Assembly (NCBI GenBank): GCA_014526335.1
Contig: JACTAT010000060.1
Coordinates: forward strand, 3,279,445-3,343,444
Direction of reading: 5' to 3'
Origin: Chrysaora quinquecirrha
Taxonomy: Eukaryota > Cnidaria > Scyphozoa > Semaeostomeae > Pelagiidae
DNA: 64,000 nt
In this document: piece after piece, positions 32,928-42,917 of the stretch
How positions within the stretch are numbered: the stretch's first letter is position 1
Layout: each line of letters starts with the position of its first letter
The notes under the pieces: model-generated
What the model saw: the letters and a program-made list of their open reading frames with translations, nothing else
Database searches by the model: none
What the model was told of the DNA's origin: nothing
Translations under genes and position numbers: made by a program

Positions 32928-34168
32928 TTATACTAAAGTCAAATTATAATGGTAAAGCTGCCTATTGAGAGAGGGCTTCTCCCAAGATATGTGTAAGGCT
33001 TCCTTGATTTTTAATTGAAAAGACGTGTGGGCGGTATCCAGAACTGTAAAAGAGTCCTCAGAGCAAAATTCACGACAACCAGGAGAGTCCTTAAAATGTT
33101 TAAGAATGTGTGAATTCTTATCTGTGACCAAATGCTCACGGATCCGTGTAGAAAGATGGCGGCTTGTTTCCCCGACATAAGATGCGTTACTGCATCCGGC
33201 ACAAGAAAATTTGTAAACTACACGAGATCTGAGGCATTTGGGCACAGAATCCTTAACCTTAAACAAATTACGTAATTTAAAGGATGTGAAAATAAGTTTA
33301 ATATCTAAATCAGAACAATAACGTTTAACAATATTCTTAATTTTATGCTTGGTGGCAAGAGAGAAACGCCCAATGTAAGGAAGCTTCAAATAGCTGGGGC
33401 TAACCGTTTCCCTGTAAGATGAGACACTATTGGGAGAAGAATTAGAACCTGTTGTGCGTTTCTTATCGAGATATGATCGAATAACCTTTTCAATGATATA
33501 GGAAGGGTAAAGATTCTTATTAAAGATCTTAGTTAATTCTTTTATATCACTTTGGAAACCCCTTTCAGTGTTATTTATCTTATATGTACGATCAACAAGA
33601 TTTCTAATAAGACCGATCTTGTAAGTAAATGCAGTAAAACTAAAAAGTTGGTGAGGAGGCCCGTATATGTCTTCTTACGATAAACAGATGTTAAACTCGA
33701 CCCTGAATTACTATTACTAACAAGAACGTCCAGAAAAGGCAATTTATTATCAACCTGTTTTTCCATGGTGAATTTGATGTTGTTGTGTTGTTTATTTATG
33801 AAATCAAAGAATAATAGCGCGTCCTGTTCGTTCTTAAAAAGGCAGAACGTGTCGTCAACGTAACGACGGTAAAATAAAATATCCGAATCCGTGTAAGAAC
33901 TGACCCAAATCTTTTCATGGTGACCCATGAAAAGGTTAGCCAAAACTGGGGCAAGTGGCGATCCCATGGCAACTCCATCGACCTGGTCATAGCAATTACC
34001 ATTAAATAAAAAATGGGTTTGTGCCGTGGCAAAGGAAAATAACTTCTTAAGATCTTCGTTGCTAATTTTGAAATCTGGGTAGGCCTTAAAAATGTAATCA
34101 ACAGCTAACTGGATACATTCTTCTAATGGAATATTTGTAAAAAGACTTTCGACATCAAAAGAAACCAT
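32928..34168 (-). pseudogene. Penelope-like reverse transcriptase and GIY-YIG endonuclease (minus copy)
   Basis: The minus-strand frame 34168-33575 encodes a Penelope-type RT: VSFDVESLFTNIPLEECI (first Asp region), FLFNGNCYDQVDGVAMGSPLAP, the catalytic YVDDTF, and LPFLDVLV. A one-base loss in a T run near 33645, compared with the opposite copy, shifts the frame. Reading resumes to 32928 with the linker, KLPYIGRFS, KFSCAGCSNASYVGETSRHLSTRIREH (GIY-YIG nuclease with a CxxC pair) and the terminal helical part. The N-terminus of the protein is missing. The enzyme would prime reverse transcription at a nicked target. Confidence 0.88.
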
Positions 34169-34213
34169 GAAATTATCATAGGTGCTTAAATTATTAACCT
34201 CTTCGACAAATCT

Positions 34214-35012
34214 TCTTGTTAGTAATAGTATTTCAGGGTCGAGTTTAACATCTGTTTATCGTAAGAAGACATATACGGGCCTCCTCACCAACTTTTTTAG
34301 TTTCACTGCATTTACTTACAAGATCGGTCTTATTAGAAATCTTGTTGATCGTACATATAAGATAAATAACACTGAAAGGGGTTTCCAAAGTGATATAAAA
34401 GAATTAACTAAGATCTTTAATAAGAATCTTTACCCTTCCTATATCATTGAAAAGGTTATTCGATCATATCTCGATAAGAAACGCACAACAGGTTCTAATT
34501 CTTCTCCCAATAGTGTCTCATCTTACAGGGAAACGGTTAGCCCCAGCTATTTGAAGCTTCCTTACATTGGGCGTTTCTCTCTTGCCACCAAGCATAAAAT
34601 TAAGAATATTGTTAAACGTTATTGTTCTGATTTAGATATTAAACTTATTTTCACATCCTTTAAATTACGTAATTTGTTTAAGGTTAAGGATTCTGTGCCC
34701 AAATGCCTCAGATCTCGTGTAGTTTACAAATTTTCTTGTGCCGGATGCAGTAACGCATCTTATGTCGGGGAAACAAGCCGCCATCTTTCTACACGGATCC
34801 GTGAGCATTTGGTCACAGATAAGAATTCACACATTCTTAAACATTTTAAGGACTCTCCTGGTTGTCGTGAATTTTGCTCTGAGGACTCTTTTACAGTTCT
34901 GGATACCGCCCACACGTCTTTTCAATTAAAAATCAAGGAAGCCTTACACATATCTTGGGAGAAGCCCTCTCTCAATAGGCAGCTTTACCATTATAATTTG
35001 ACTTTAGTATAA
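34214..35012 (+). pseudogene. Penelope-like C-terminal part with GIY-YIG endonuclease (plus copy)
   Basis: The plus-strand frame ending at 35012 runs without a break from the last RT segment (SSLTSVYRKKTYTG) through the linker to the complete GIY-YIG domain (GCSNASYVGETSRHLSTRIREH). It is 5'-truncated: no RT palm is present. The frame upstream of 34214 is antisense to the minus copy. It shows that the frameshift in the other copy is a later lesion. Confidence 0.85.
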
Positions 35013-35140
35013 TAGTTTCGGCGTCTTTTGTTTTTCTTTGTTTTTCTTTGTTTTTTACACTTTAATTGTAATTAGGTTTTTTAGATCTTTTCCCTTTTGC
35101 CTCTTTAAATTATTATTGTTACCTAGCTTTGTAATAAATT

Positions 35141-35220
35141 CAACGTTTTTATTTTAATTTCTCATTAACTGAAGATGGATTGAGTAATCCGAAACATGTC
35201 TTGTTCGAAAATAAAAGTTG
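35141..35220 (+). ncRNA. Hammerhead ribozyme (Penelope pair 2, plus copy)
   Basis: A type I hammerhead with all conserved parts: core CTGAAGA (35169-35175), stem II GGATT/AATCC closed by a GAGT loop, core GAAA (35191-35194), a minimal stem III (AC/GU with a two-base loop) and the GUC cleavage triplet ending at 35200. Stem I is formed by CAAC and TTTTATTTT (35141-35155) pairing with AAAATAAAA and GTTG (35208-35220), with an internal loop next to the core. Very short stem III is the known form in Penelope-like elements. Confidence 0.85.
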
Positions 35221-35239
35221 TCGTTTTTCTTCTGCAATT

Positions 35240-35798
35240 TCTCGCAAATGCGCTGTTAAACAGAAACTTCGCTAAGTGACTCCATTTTGGAGTTAGACAG
35301 ACCTCCCAGATGACATCTGCATATCTCATATGACTTTCAATAAGGGCATGATAAACGTTGGTTAGTTGGGATTGTGGAATGATGTTTTTTAGCCTTTTTA
35401 AAGAGGCAAGGCCTCCGACTATTTTTGCCTTGACGGCCTTAAATTGGTCATCCCAATTGAGCCCTTGATCGATAATTACTCCCAACGATTTTGTTTTTTC
35501 ACTCTTTTATTTCTGAATTGTTTAATTTGAGCGGCTCTTGCTCGGCAATCCTGTTGGTTCGATTTGGATGACCTATAAACATATACTCTGTTTTTTTAGG
35601 ATTAGCACTCAATTTATTTAGTCTCATCCATTCCGAAATATTGTACAGTTCTTCGTGCGCTTTCAAAACCAACTCATCAACACTTTTGGATGCTAATGTT
35701 ACACGAGTATCATCGGCATACATGCCAGCCTTTGATGCGTTTAAACATTTTTCAAAATCATTAAGGTAAACTATGAATAGAAGGGGGCCTAGACAGGT
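35240..35798 (-). pseudogene. LINE B ORF2, RT palm and thumb part
   Basis: Minus-strand reading: CLGPLLFIVYLNDF, then MYADDTRV with the catalytic YADD (about 35725), KKTEYMFIG, a frame change near 35490, then LGVIIDQGLNWDDQF and the start of the C-terminal region ending at the Penelope junction. This continues the protein whose upstream half ends at 38640. Confidence 0.8.
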
Positions 35799-35807
35799 GT
35801 GACGTTG

Positions 35808-38627
35808 TCAGCCTATCTTTACCTTGATACCTTTTCTGCTAAAAAGATTCACACTCTAAGAGAAGAAACCCTCTCTAGTGATGAAGAAATTCTTATTGTT
35901 GAAATTTCTCCTGACAACAACTTAGAGATCAATGCCGTGTCCAAGGTTCCTCCTAAGAACAAAATTTTTGCCACAATGATTGTTCATGACAAACAGGTCT
36001 CCTTCCAGCTTGACTCAGGTGCAACTTGTAATGTTCTCCCAGAACAATTTGTTCCTCCAGGCACCAATATTGAAAAATCCACTAACTCTCTACGCATGTA
36101 CAGTACAGCCTTATTGCCTATAGCTGGTACTTGTCGGCTTAAATTGGTCAATCCAAAGAACAATAGTGAGTACACGGTCAGGTTTGTGGTTGTGCAGGGA
36201 GACTATATACCATTGTTAGAGCTAATGCTGCCCAAAAGATGGGTCTTTTGACAGTCAATTATGATAATATCTCAGATAGCTCCAGTCGCTCTGTATCAAG
36301 AGGTCTACAATGTCCAGTCCAACAAGCTGATGCCACTGCCACTGTTATGACAGCCACCACTGATACTACAGTCACCATAGAGAACATAAAACATCAGTTT
36401 GGGTCTGTCTTTGAAGGACTTGGCAAAATGCCTGGCAAGCTACACTTAGACATTGATGAGTCACAGCCCCCTGTTGTTATGCCACCTCGTCGGGTACCTA
36501 TTGCCCTCAAAGCTAAGCTCAAAGAGGAACTCGAGAGATTAGAGCACCTACAGGTCATCAAAAAGGTCACTGGTCCAACGGATTGGGTATCAAATCTGGT
36601 CATCGCAGAAAAACCCAATGGAAAACTCCGTGTCTGTATTGACCCACAACATCTGAACAAAGCTTTGAAGCGAAGTCACTATCCTCTACCATTGATAGAT
36701 GATGTCTTGCCAGAATTAGAAGGCGTCAAAGTATTCAGCAAAATTGACTTGAAAGAAGGATATCTTCAAATCGAACTCGATGAAGAGTCAAGCATGCTCA
36801 CAACATTCCAGACACCCTGGGGTCGTTGGAGGTACCTCCGGATGCCTTTCGGTATTAAACCGGCTTCTGAACACTTCCAGCGCAAATTTGACCAGTGTAT
36901 TGAAGGACTATCCGGTGTACATGCAGTTGCGGATGATGCCCTCATCACTGGAAAAGGAGACACATACGAAGCTGCTGTTAGAAACCATGATGAGAATCTG
37001 CTTGCTCTCTTAAAGCGCTGCCAAGAGAAAACATCAAGCTCAACAAAGAAAATTCAAATTCAAATGCACAGAAGTCTCCTTCATTGGGCACATCCTAACC
37101 CAACATGGTTTGAAAATAGATCCAGCAAAGGTTGAAGCTATACGAAAGATGCAAGCACCAAGTGATGTAGCTGGTGTCCAAAGATTCATTGGCATGGTTA
37201 AATATCTTGCCAAGTTCCTACCAAAACTCTCAGAGGCCTGTGAACCTCTGCGAAGTCTTACTCATAAAGATACACCATGGCAGTGGGGCGAGTTACAAGC
37301 CAAGGCCTTTGCCGACATCAAAACTGCATTATGTGAGGCGCCTGTCCTCAAGTATTTTGACCTGAGGACACCCACAGAGGGACAAGGCGATGCCTCCTCA
37401 AAAGGCCTTGGCTTTGTTCTCATGCAAGAGGGTCGCCCAGTGTCTTATACAAGTAGAGCACTAACTGCTGCGGAACAAAATTACAGCGAAATCGAGAAAG
37501 AGCTCCTTGCACTTGTCTTTGGTGTAGAACATCACCATACTTATGTATACGGTAGAGAGGTTATTCTTTGGACAGATCACAAGCCTCTAGTCTCCATTGT
37601 CAGTAAACCATTAGCATCGGCTCCTAAGAGGCTTCAAAGGCTTTACTGAGGCTGCAATCTTATGATGTTAAAATCAAGTATCAGCCTGGCAGAGACATGG
37701 TTCTGGCAGATACTCTGTCCGAGCATACCTCCCAGCAGAGAAGAGACCGAAATCAGAAACTGAAGCAGAGCTTGAAACCATTCATATGATAAATCATCTC
37801 CCAATCTCAGAGCCCCAATTGAAAGAAATCCAAAGAGAGACTGCTAGTGATAGGACTCTGCAGCTATTGAAACACACTATCCTAAGTGGATGGCCAGAAG
37901 ACAAACAAAGACTTCCGGTTTGCCTCCATCCATATTTTTCCATCAGAGATGAACTGGCAGCTCAAGATAATGTGATATTCAAGGGTAATAGAGCAATAAT
38001 CCCAGAGAAACTGCGAAAAAAGATTCGAGAGAAACTGCATGTCGCACACACCGGAATACAGAGCTGCCTTAGGAGAGCACGAGAAGCAGTTTACTGGCCT
38101 GGCATGAATAAAGATCTGACTGATTTTATATCCAAGTGTGACATTTGTAACACATTCCAAAGAAATCAGGCCAAGGAACCACTCATTCCACGAGAAATTC
38201 CAAGTCACCCATGGCAAATTATTGCCGCTGATATTCTCACATTCAACAACAAAGACTACCTCGTCACAGTGGATTGCTATTCAAATTACTTCGAGATAGA
38301 TCGCCTCTTCCACAAAACTGCGGAGAAATCAAGAAGAAGCTAAAGAGACACTTCTCTACTCACGGTATTCCAGAAAAACTTATGAGTGACAATGTGCCAT
38401 TTGCTTCAAAAGAATTCCAAGACTTCAGTAAGGAATACGAATTTATTACCGAACTTAGCTCTCCAGAATATCCCCAAAGTAACGGCAAGGCAGAGAATGC
38501 AGTCAAGACTGCCAAAATGCTTATGAAGAAAGCTGCCGAGTCTGGCACCGATTTTTATCTTGCGCTACTTGAATGGAGAAACACACCATCAGAGGGAATG
38601 GACAGCTCTCCATTTCAAAGAATCAAC
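35808..38627 (+). pseudogene. Ty3/Gypsy protease, RT, RNase H and integrase fragment
   Basis: Plus-strand Gypsy pol without LTRs. In order: aspartic protease with LDSGATCNVL (36010 region); RT from 36239 with RVCIDPQHLNKAL, SKIDLKEGYLQIEL, MPFGIKPA and active-site VADDALI; RNase H (37110-37649) with DASSKGLGFVL, YSEIEKELLALVFG, WTDHKPL; H2C2 zinc segment and integrase (37786-38627) with HVAHTG, CDICN, ADILTF, SDNVPFAS, NGKAENAV. Frame breaks occur near 36245, 37010-37110, 37650-37785 (a stop) and about 38330. The segment starts and ends abruptly within LINE B. The integrase C-terminal domain, gag and both LTRs are missing. Confidence 0.88.
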
Positions 38628-38639
38628 GGTGTCAAAGGC

Positions 38640-40430
38640 TTTTTTGAGATCTAAGAAAATTGTCAAATTAACCTGCTTATTGTCGATATTATCGTACCAA
38701 AAGTCAGTACTGTCAATTAGAGATGTTATGGTCGAGCAGAGTTTTTGGAAAGCTGATTGGCTAACTGTCAAGATGCGATGTGACTTAAAATAAGCATATA
38801 CCTGGTCATGTACGACTTTTTCCAAAATCCTAGAGAAAACAGAAATCACTGAGATGGGTCTATAGTTATTAGCATCACTTCTCATTCCAGATTTGAAGAT
38901 GGGAGTGACCCTCGCCAGCTTCCAGATGTTAGGGAAGATTCCACCATGAAAGGATTAATTAAAAAACCATCCCTAAAGGTTTACTCATAACCTCACCAGC
39001 GTCCTTTATTAGCTTGGTTGGAATCTTATCAGGCCAAGGTGCTTTCCCATTCATTTGCTGCCTGATGGAATTTGCTATGAAGGTATCATGTACAGGGTTG
39101 AATTTCGTAACGTTAGATTCCTTAGCTACGTGAATTAGAGGATCATCATTAATCCGTTGCTCGATTTCATCTGCTAGTTTGGGACCAACTGTGACAAAAT
39201 GATGATTTAGTGCCTCTGCTATATCACCTTCTTTGACAGGTCTATTACCCTCAAAGTCTAAGCTCGTGAGGGTTGTTGACTTCTGAGATTTATCCAACAC
39301 ATTGTTAATGGTCTTCCACATCATTTTGGGGTTACCCTTATTTTCGTCAATCAACCCACAATAATGTGTCTCTATAGCAACTTTTATCTCTTTTGTTACC
39401 TTATTTCTAAGTTGCTTATATATTGGCCACTTGTCAGGAAATTTATAGGCCATTTTCTTGGCCGAGTCCCTCTCCCCTCATCAGTTTTCGTATTGATGGA
39501 TTTAGCCAGGGAGCGGTTTCATTGCGAACCCTTCTTTTTTTCAATGGGGCATGTATATCAATGAGTGACTCAAAAATCTCCTGAAAAGTGGTAGCCATTG
39601 AATTGGGATTTTCCGCGAGGGGAGATAGGATGCTCGACCAATCTATTTGGAGTAGGTCGTTTATGAATGATGTTTTATCATAGTTAGCAAGGCTTCGAGT
39701 CTCAACAACTTTCGGTTTTTTATTTCTATTGAGTCTCCAAGCATTGACTTTTCGTACCCCATACACCAAATAGTGATCGACCATCCCAATTCGCAGAATA
39801 TCAGCTCTTAAAATGCGCCTGGGGCTCGTTGTAGAAAAATGATCTATCAGCGTTTTCGTCATTCGTCGCTCGTTTTGTTCATTACGTGTGATAGCAACCC
39901 TAGTAAATTTATTGATTAATTGGGAGAATTGAAACTCGGCATAGATTTGTTTGAGCTTTTTGGTGTTTGTGTTTTGATTGTTTTGAAATCGCAGTTTGTA
40001 TCACCAATTAGAATTGTCTCCTTTTCTTCCTTGTCCAGTTCTTTCAGAGTCTCTCTTAGGTTTTCAAATGAGACTTGATCTGCTCCCGAAGTAGGGGGCC
40101 GGTACCAGCACACGACAAAGAAAGGTTTTCCAAATTCCGGTGAAAACTCAAGTGCCAAAAGTTCTAATTCATTACTTTTTATCCTTACAAAGGTTCAGGC
40201 AAGCCCTCTTTACATAGAATGCCACACCCCACCGTTAGTATCCCGGTCGTTTCGGTAAATTTTATACCCGCTTAGGCTGACATGCGGGTCTTTCACTGAT
40301 CCATCTAGGCGTGTCTCACTTAAGCCAATTATATAAATATCGTTATCTCTAAGAATTATACCCAGCTCATGTCTGTGTTTTCTTAGTGAAACTATATTTA
40401 AAAACGCTATTTTAGACCATTTTTCTTACC
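38640..40430 (-). pseudogene. LINE B ORF2, endonuclease and N-terminal RT part
   Basis: Minus-strand pieces: endonuclease with VVCWYRPP and ILIGDTNCDF (40158-39916), its end GMVDHYLVY (corresponding to the SDH-type motif) and linker (39862-39443), connector (39453-38959) with APWPDKIPTKLIK, then YRPISVISVFSRILEKV and FLDLKKAFDTVD (38885-38640). At least three frameshifts separate them. The N-terminal endonuclease motifs above 40158 are only weakly readable. Confidence 0.8.
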
Positions 40431-40535
40431 CGAGCGCAGATTCTTACTTGTTTTATTATTATCGGAGCCTACTCGCTGTTAACAATATTTAATAAATTTA
40501 CTGTAATTACCAGATAACTTACGAACCCCCATCGT

Positions 40536-41828
40536 TTATATGCAGCCCGTCTGTCCATAGATTACTAAAACAATGTTGCTGTTGTCTATCATATCGAATC
40601 CATTCAGAGCAGTTTCATCCTCAAGTAATTTATTCAACTTTGTTACCTTTGAGTTCAGTGATGAGTCGTCCTTTCTTCTTATGACGGAGGAGAATACGAT
40701 CCGTGCCTTGGGGTTGTTGTCTTGCACATGTTTTAATTGGTTTACAACCTCTTTGCTTAGTTGCTCTGGTGTCTTTGAGGCGATGTTGTTGGTGGCCGCG
40801 TGAATAATGATGATATCATGTTCGGTTTTGCCAACTGCTTTGGTGGTTTGTTCGATTTTCATGCCAGGTTTAAATTTGATGTCAACATCTCGATAGCTGT
40901 TGGATAGCACTGAGGCATTTATTCTTCGGAGTTGCGAATCTCCAGCAATTAAAACTTTGAGTTTTTTCTCTTCGTTTTCTTGGCATTTCGATTTTTCCAC
41001 CTGGCCCTGAGCTCGCTGTGTTGTCTCCGTATTTTGGTTTGATTGCTTTCTGCCCTGTGTTGTTTTTTCACTCATTTGCTTTTTGTTTCTGTTGCTTGTT
41101 TGGGATTTACTTGATTTGCTTGATGCCTTTGTGCGAGAAGAATCATCTTTTGTTGCTTCTGTGTGTCGTTCTGCTTCATTTATCAATTGGCGTCTAATTT
41201 CTTTTGTTATCGAGCACTCATTCTCTTGTCTCATATTGTTTTCATTTTTCTCTAGCACAATGGTATCGAGTTTGGTTTCCATAGCTTGAATTTTCATTTT
41301 GAAATGGTAATTTTCTTCAAGTAAATTTGATGATTTTCTTCTTTCTTCTTGTAGAAGATTATTTAACAAACTTATGTTTCCCATCATCGAGGTGACGGCA
41401 TTGGCCCAATTACTCAAATCTGTGCTGCTCTCCCCTATCAAAATTGATTCATTGGTTTTTTTGGGTGTTTTGGGTGTGGTCGTGTCGATAGAAGCTTCTT
41501 TCTGCTTGCTGTTGACACTCGGAGTCTTGGAATTGCAGACCGCTTTTTTTCGGGACTCTGGATTGCAGATTTGGCCGGTTTTCTCTTTGTTGCTTCCTTT
41601 GACGATTTCATTTGCTACATAAAAGGAATCTTCATCATTCGATGTTTTTTTGTTTGTGATAGAACCATTTTCGAGCATTCTGTCTACGGTGTTGAGAATG
41701 GCTTCCATGGTTAGGCCATGTTTGGAGATTATGAAACGTGCAATGCTTTCCTTGTCAGGTCGGTGTCTTTTCTCTCTTATATCTGCTATAGCGTCTCTGA
41801 TGGTGCATTCTTCAATGTATTCGTCCAT
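40536..41828 (-). CDS. LINE B ORF1: winged-helix-like, coiled-coil and SGNH hydrolase domains
   Basis: ATG at 41828-41826 opens about 430 codons. Residues 1-75 (IRDAIADIREKRHRPDKESIARFIISKHGL ... GSITNKK ... DSFYV, given here in part) match the spacing of the KAT6A/B and SAMD1 winged helix and resemble the LINE A ORF1 N-terminus. A Ser/Lys-rich linker and a coiled coil follow (about residues 140-225). The C-terminal part is an SGNH-type hydrolase with LIAGDSQLRR and HAATNNIA. The frame ends at 40536 before the usual final His block, so it is probably truncated or frameshifted at the 3' end. The frame is open upstream to a TTG at 41966, but ATG fits the domain start. Confidence 0.8.
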   Translation of the reverse strand: MDEYIEECTIRDAIADIREKRHRPDKESIARFIISKHGLTMEAILNTVDRMLENGSITNKKTSNDEDSFYVANEIVKGSNKEKTGQICNPESRKKAVCNSKTPSVNSKQKEASIDTTTPKTPKKTNESILIGESSTDLSNWANAVTSMMGNISLLNNLLQEERRKSSNLLEENYHFKMKIQAMETKLDTIVLEKNENNMRQENECSITKEIRRQLINEAERHTEATKDDSSRTKASSKSSKSQTSNRNKKQMSEKTTQGRKQSNQNTETTQRAQGQVEKSKCQENEEKKLKVLIAGDSQLRRINASVLSNSYRDVDIKFKPGMKIEQTTKAVGKTEHDIIIIHAATNNIASKTPEQLSKEVVNQLKHVQDNNPKARIVFSSVIRRKDDSSLNSKVTKLNKLLEDETALNGFDMIDNSNIVLVIYGQTGCI

Positions 41829-42239
41829 GCTGAGAATAAGTAATAGTCTGTCGGTCCAATTCAACAAAGATAGGATTTTGTTCCACAACACCACTAGTAC
41901 GGTCAAATATGTGGATGTGAAACCATTACGAATGAAACAATGACACGTGAAAAATAGAGTGGGCAAATAAACATGGCTAACTTTTCACTCACGAAACGAT
42001 CTGCGTCTCCAAGTCAGAAATTATCAGTCCAAACAAATTCCACACCACAACACGTACTTTCTGTTAACTTTCTTTGCCATTCCAATACAGCTTTTAAATG
42101 CAGAATAGCAAAGATTCTGAGACAGTGCTGTTGAAAAACATCAAGCAAGCGCCGAGGGCTGTATCCAGAACGTTCGCCTCGTTTACAACAAAGGTGTCAA
42201 TTTATTTTTGGATTTTCGTGTAATTTGTATTCTCTTTCA

Positions 42240-42594
42240 TCACAACTCTGGCGGGGATGAACGTGTCCAGGAGGAAATCTGTTGAAGCAATGAAAAGATG
42301 GCGTGCTCGTCAAATTCCTCTGTAAATTCTGCCAGCTCAGAATCATCATCTTCTTCCATCTCATTTGGATCATCATCTTCTTCATCTTCCTGAGGATCAG
42401 GTGCACTGGAAGTGGTCACAGCTGCATTTGCTTTTGAGGCTAAATCCTTGATTTGTTTTCTAAGATGTTGTCTGCAAAGATGGCACTCACTGACTGTGGG
42501 AAGATTACACTCAATGTGGAAAGAATGACCACACTGGAAAATTCTCCAGAGTGGGCTCACCGACACAGCATCCAGTTTTATCACATTTCCTGAA
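42240..42594 (-). other. RING-like zinc-finger exon with acidic C-terminus
   Basis: On the minus strand, TATTTACCTTCAG (a good acceptor) precedes a frame with CGHSFHIEC and CHLCRQHL, the second half of a C3HC4-type RING finger, then a Lys-rich helix and a strongly acidic tail (runs of Glu/Asp) to a stop at 42240. RING fingers usually bind E2 enzymes in ubiquitin transfer. The first Cys pair is not visible, so upstream exons or a divergent first half are needed. It may be the last exon of a gene or of a transposon-encoded protein. I do not recognise the family. Confidence 0.45.
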
Positions 42595-42713
42595 GGTAAA
42601 TAACATGATGATGATAAAGATTTCAATTTTTTGTTAATTTGATTTGATTTTATTTCCCCAAGATGAAATCATATCTGTTGGGAAATAAGAACAAAATGAT
42701 ATTTTGTTCTGGT

Positions 42714-42917
42714 AACCCCAAATAGCTTCCTTTGTCCTGCTCCAAATCTGTGTGGCTGTTCTCCTTTTGCCCATCTGAAAATTGTGTTTCTTGGAATGCC
42801 ATATTGTCTTTCTAATTGTCTTAAGCTCTTTTCACCACTAACAAATTGCCGAACTGCCTCTTTCAGCTGTTTGTCATCGACTTTTCTGATAACTTTCTTC
42901 TGATAATTTCTAACCAT
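42714..42917 (-). pseudogene. Psq-type helix-turn-helix (pogo-like transposase N-terminus)
   Basis: Minus-strand ATG at 42917 starts MVRNYQKKV; about 20 residues later comes LKEAVRQFVSGEKSLRQLE and YGIPRNTIFRWAKG, the pattern of the psq/CENP-B N-terminal HTH found in pogo/Tigger-type transposases. Similarity ends after about 60 residues. The DDE domain is not seen downstream; the RING-like exon lies next on the same strand. Either a truncated transposon or a captured exon. Confidence 0.6.

Larger units (their letters stand above)
32704..35239. mobile_element. Penelope-like element pair 2, inverted copies
   Basis: A longer copy on the minus strand (about 34195-32704, RT plus GIY-YIG nuclease) is joined head to head to a 5'-truncated plus-strand copy (34214-35239). 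The shared part, about 1.02 kb, is near-identical (about 98-99%) in inverted orientation: 32704-33722 against 34214-35239, with a 490-bp centre unique to the minus copy. Both outer ends carry the same hammerhead ribozyme followed by TTCTTCTGCAATTT. The plus end abuts LINE B and the minus end abuts the foldback-like element. Confidence 0.85.
35240..41828 (-). mobile_element. LINE B, CR1/jockey-type, broken by a Gypsy fragment
   Basis: A minus-strand LINE: ORF1 at 41828-40536, ORF2 endonuclease and first half of RT at about 40430-38640, then, after a 2.8-kb Gypsy segment, the YADD and thumb part of RT at 35798-35240. ORF2 carries several frameshifts. About 60-70 codons of the RT core between the KAFDTVD block and CLGPLLF are missing, so the Gypsy segment replaces sequence and is not a clean insertion. 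The 3' end merges into the second Penelope pair at about 35240. Confidence 0.8.

Noticed and set aside
36394..36660. Minus-strand frames across the Gypsy RT
   Set aside because: Shadows of the plus-strand pol reading.
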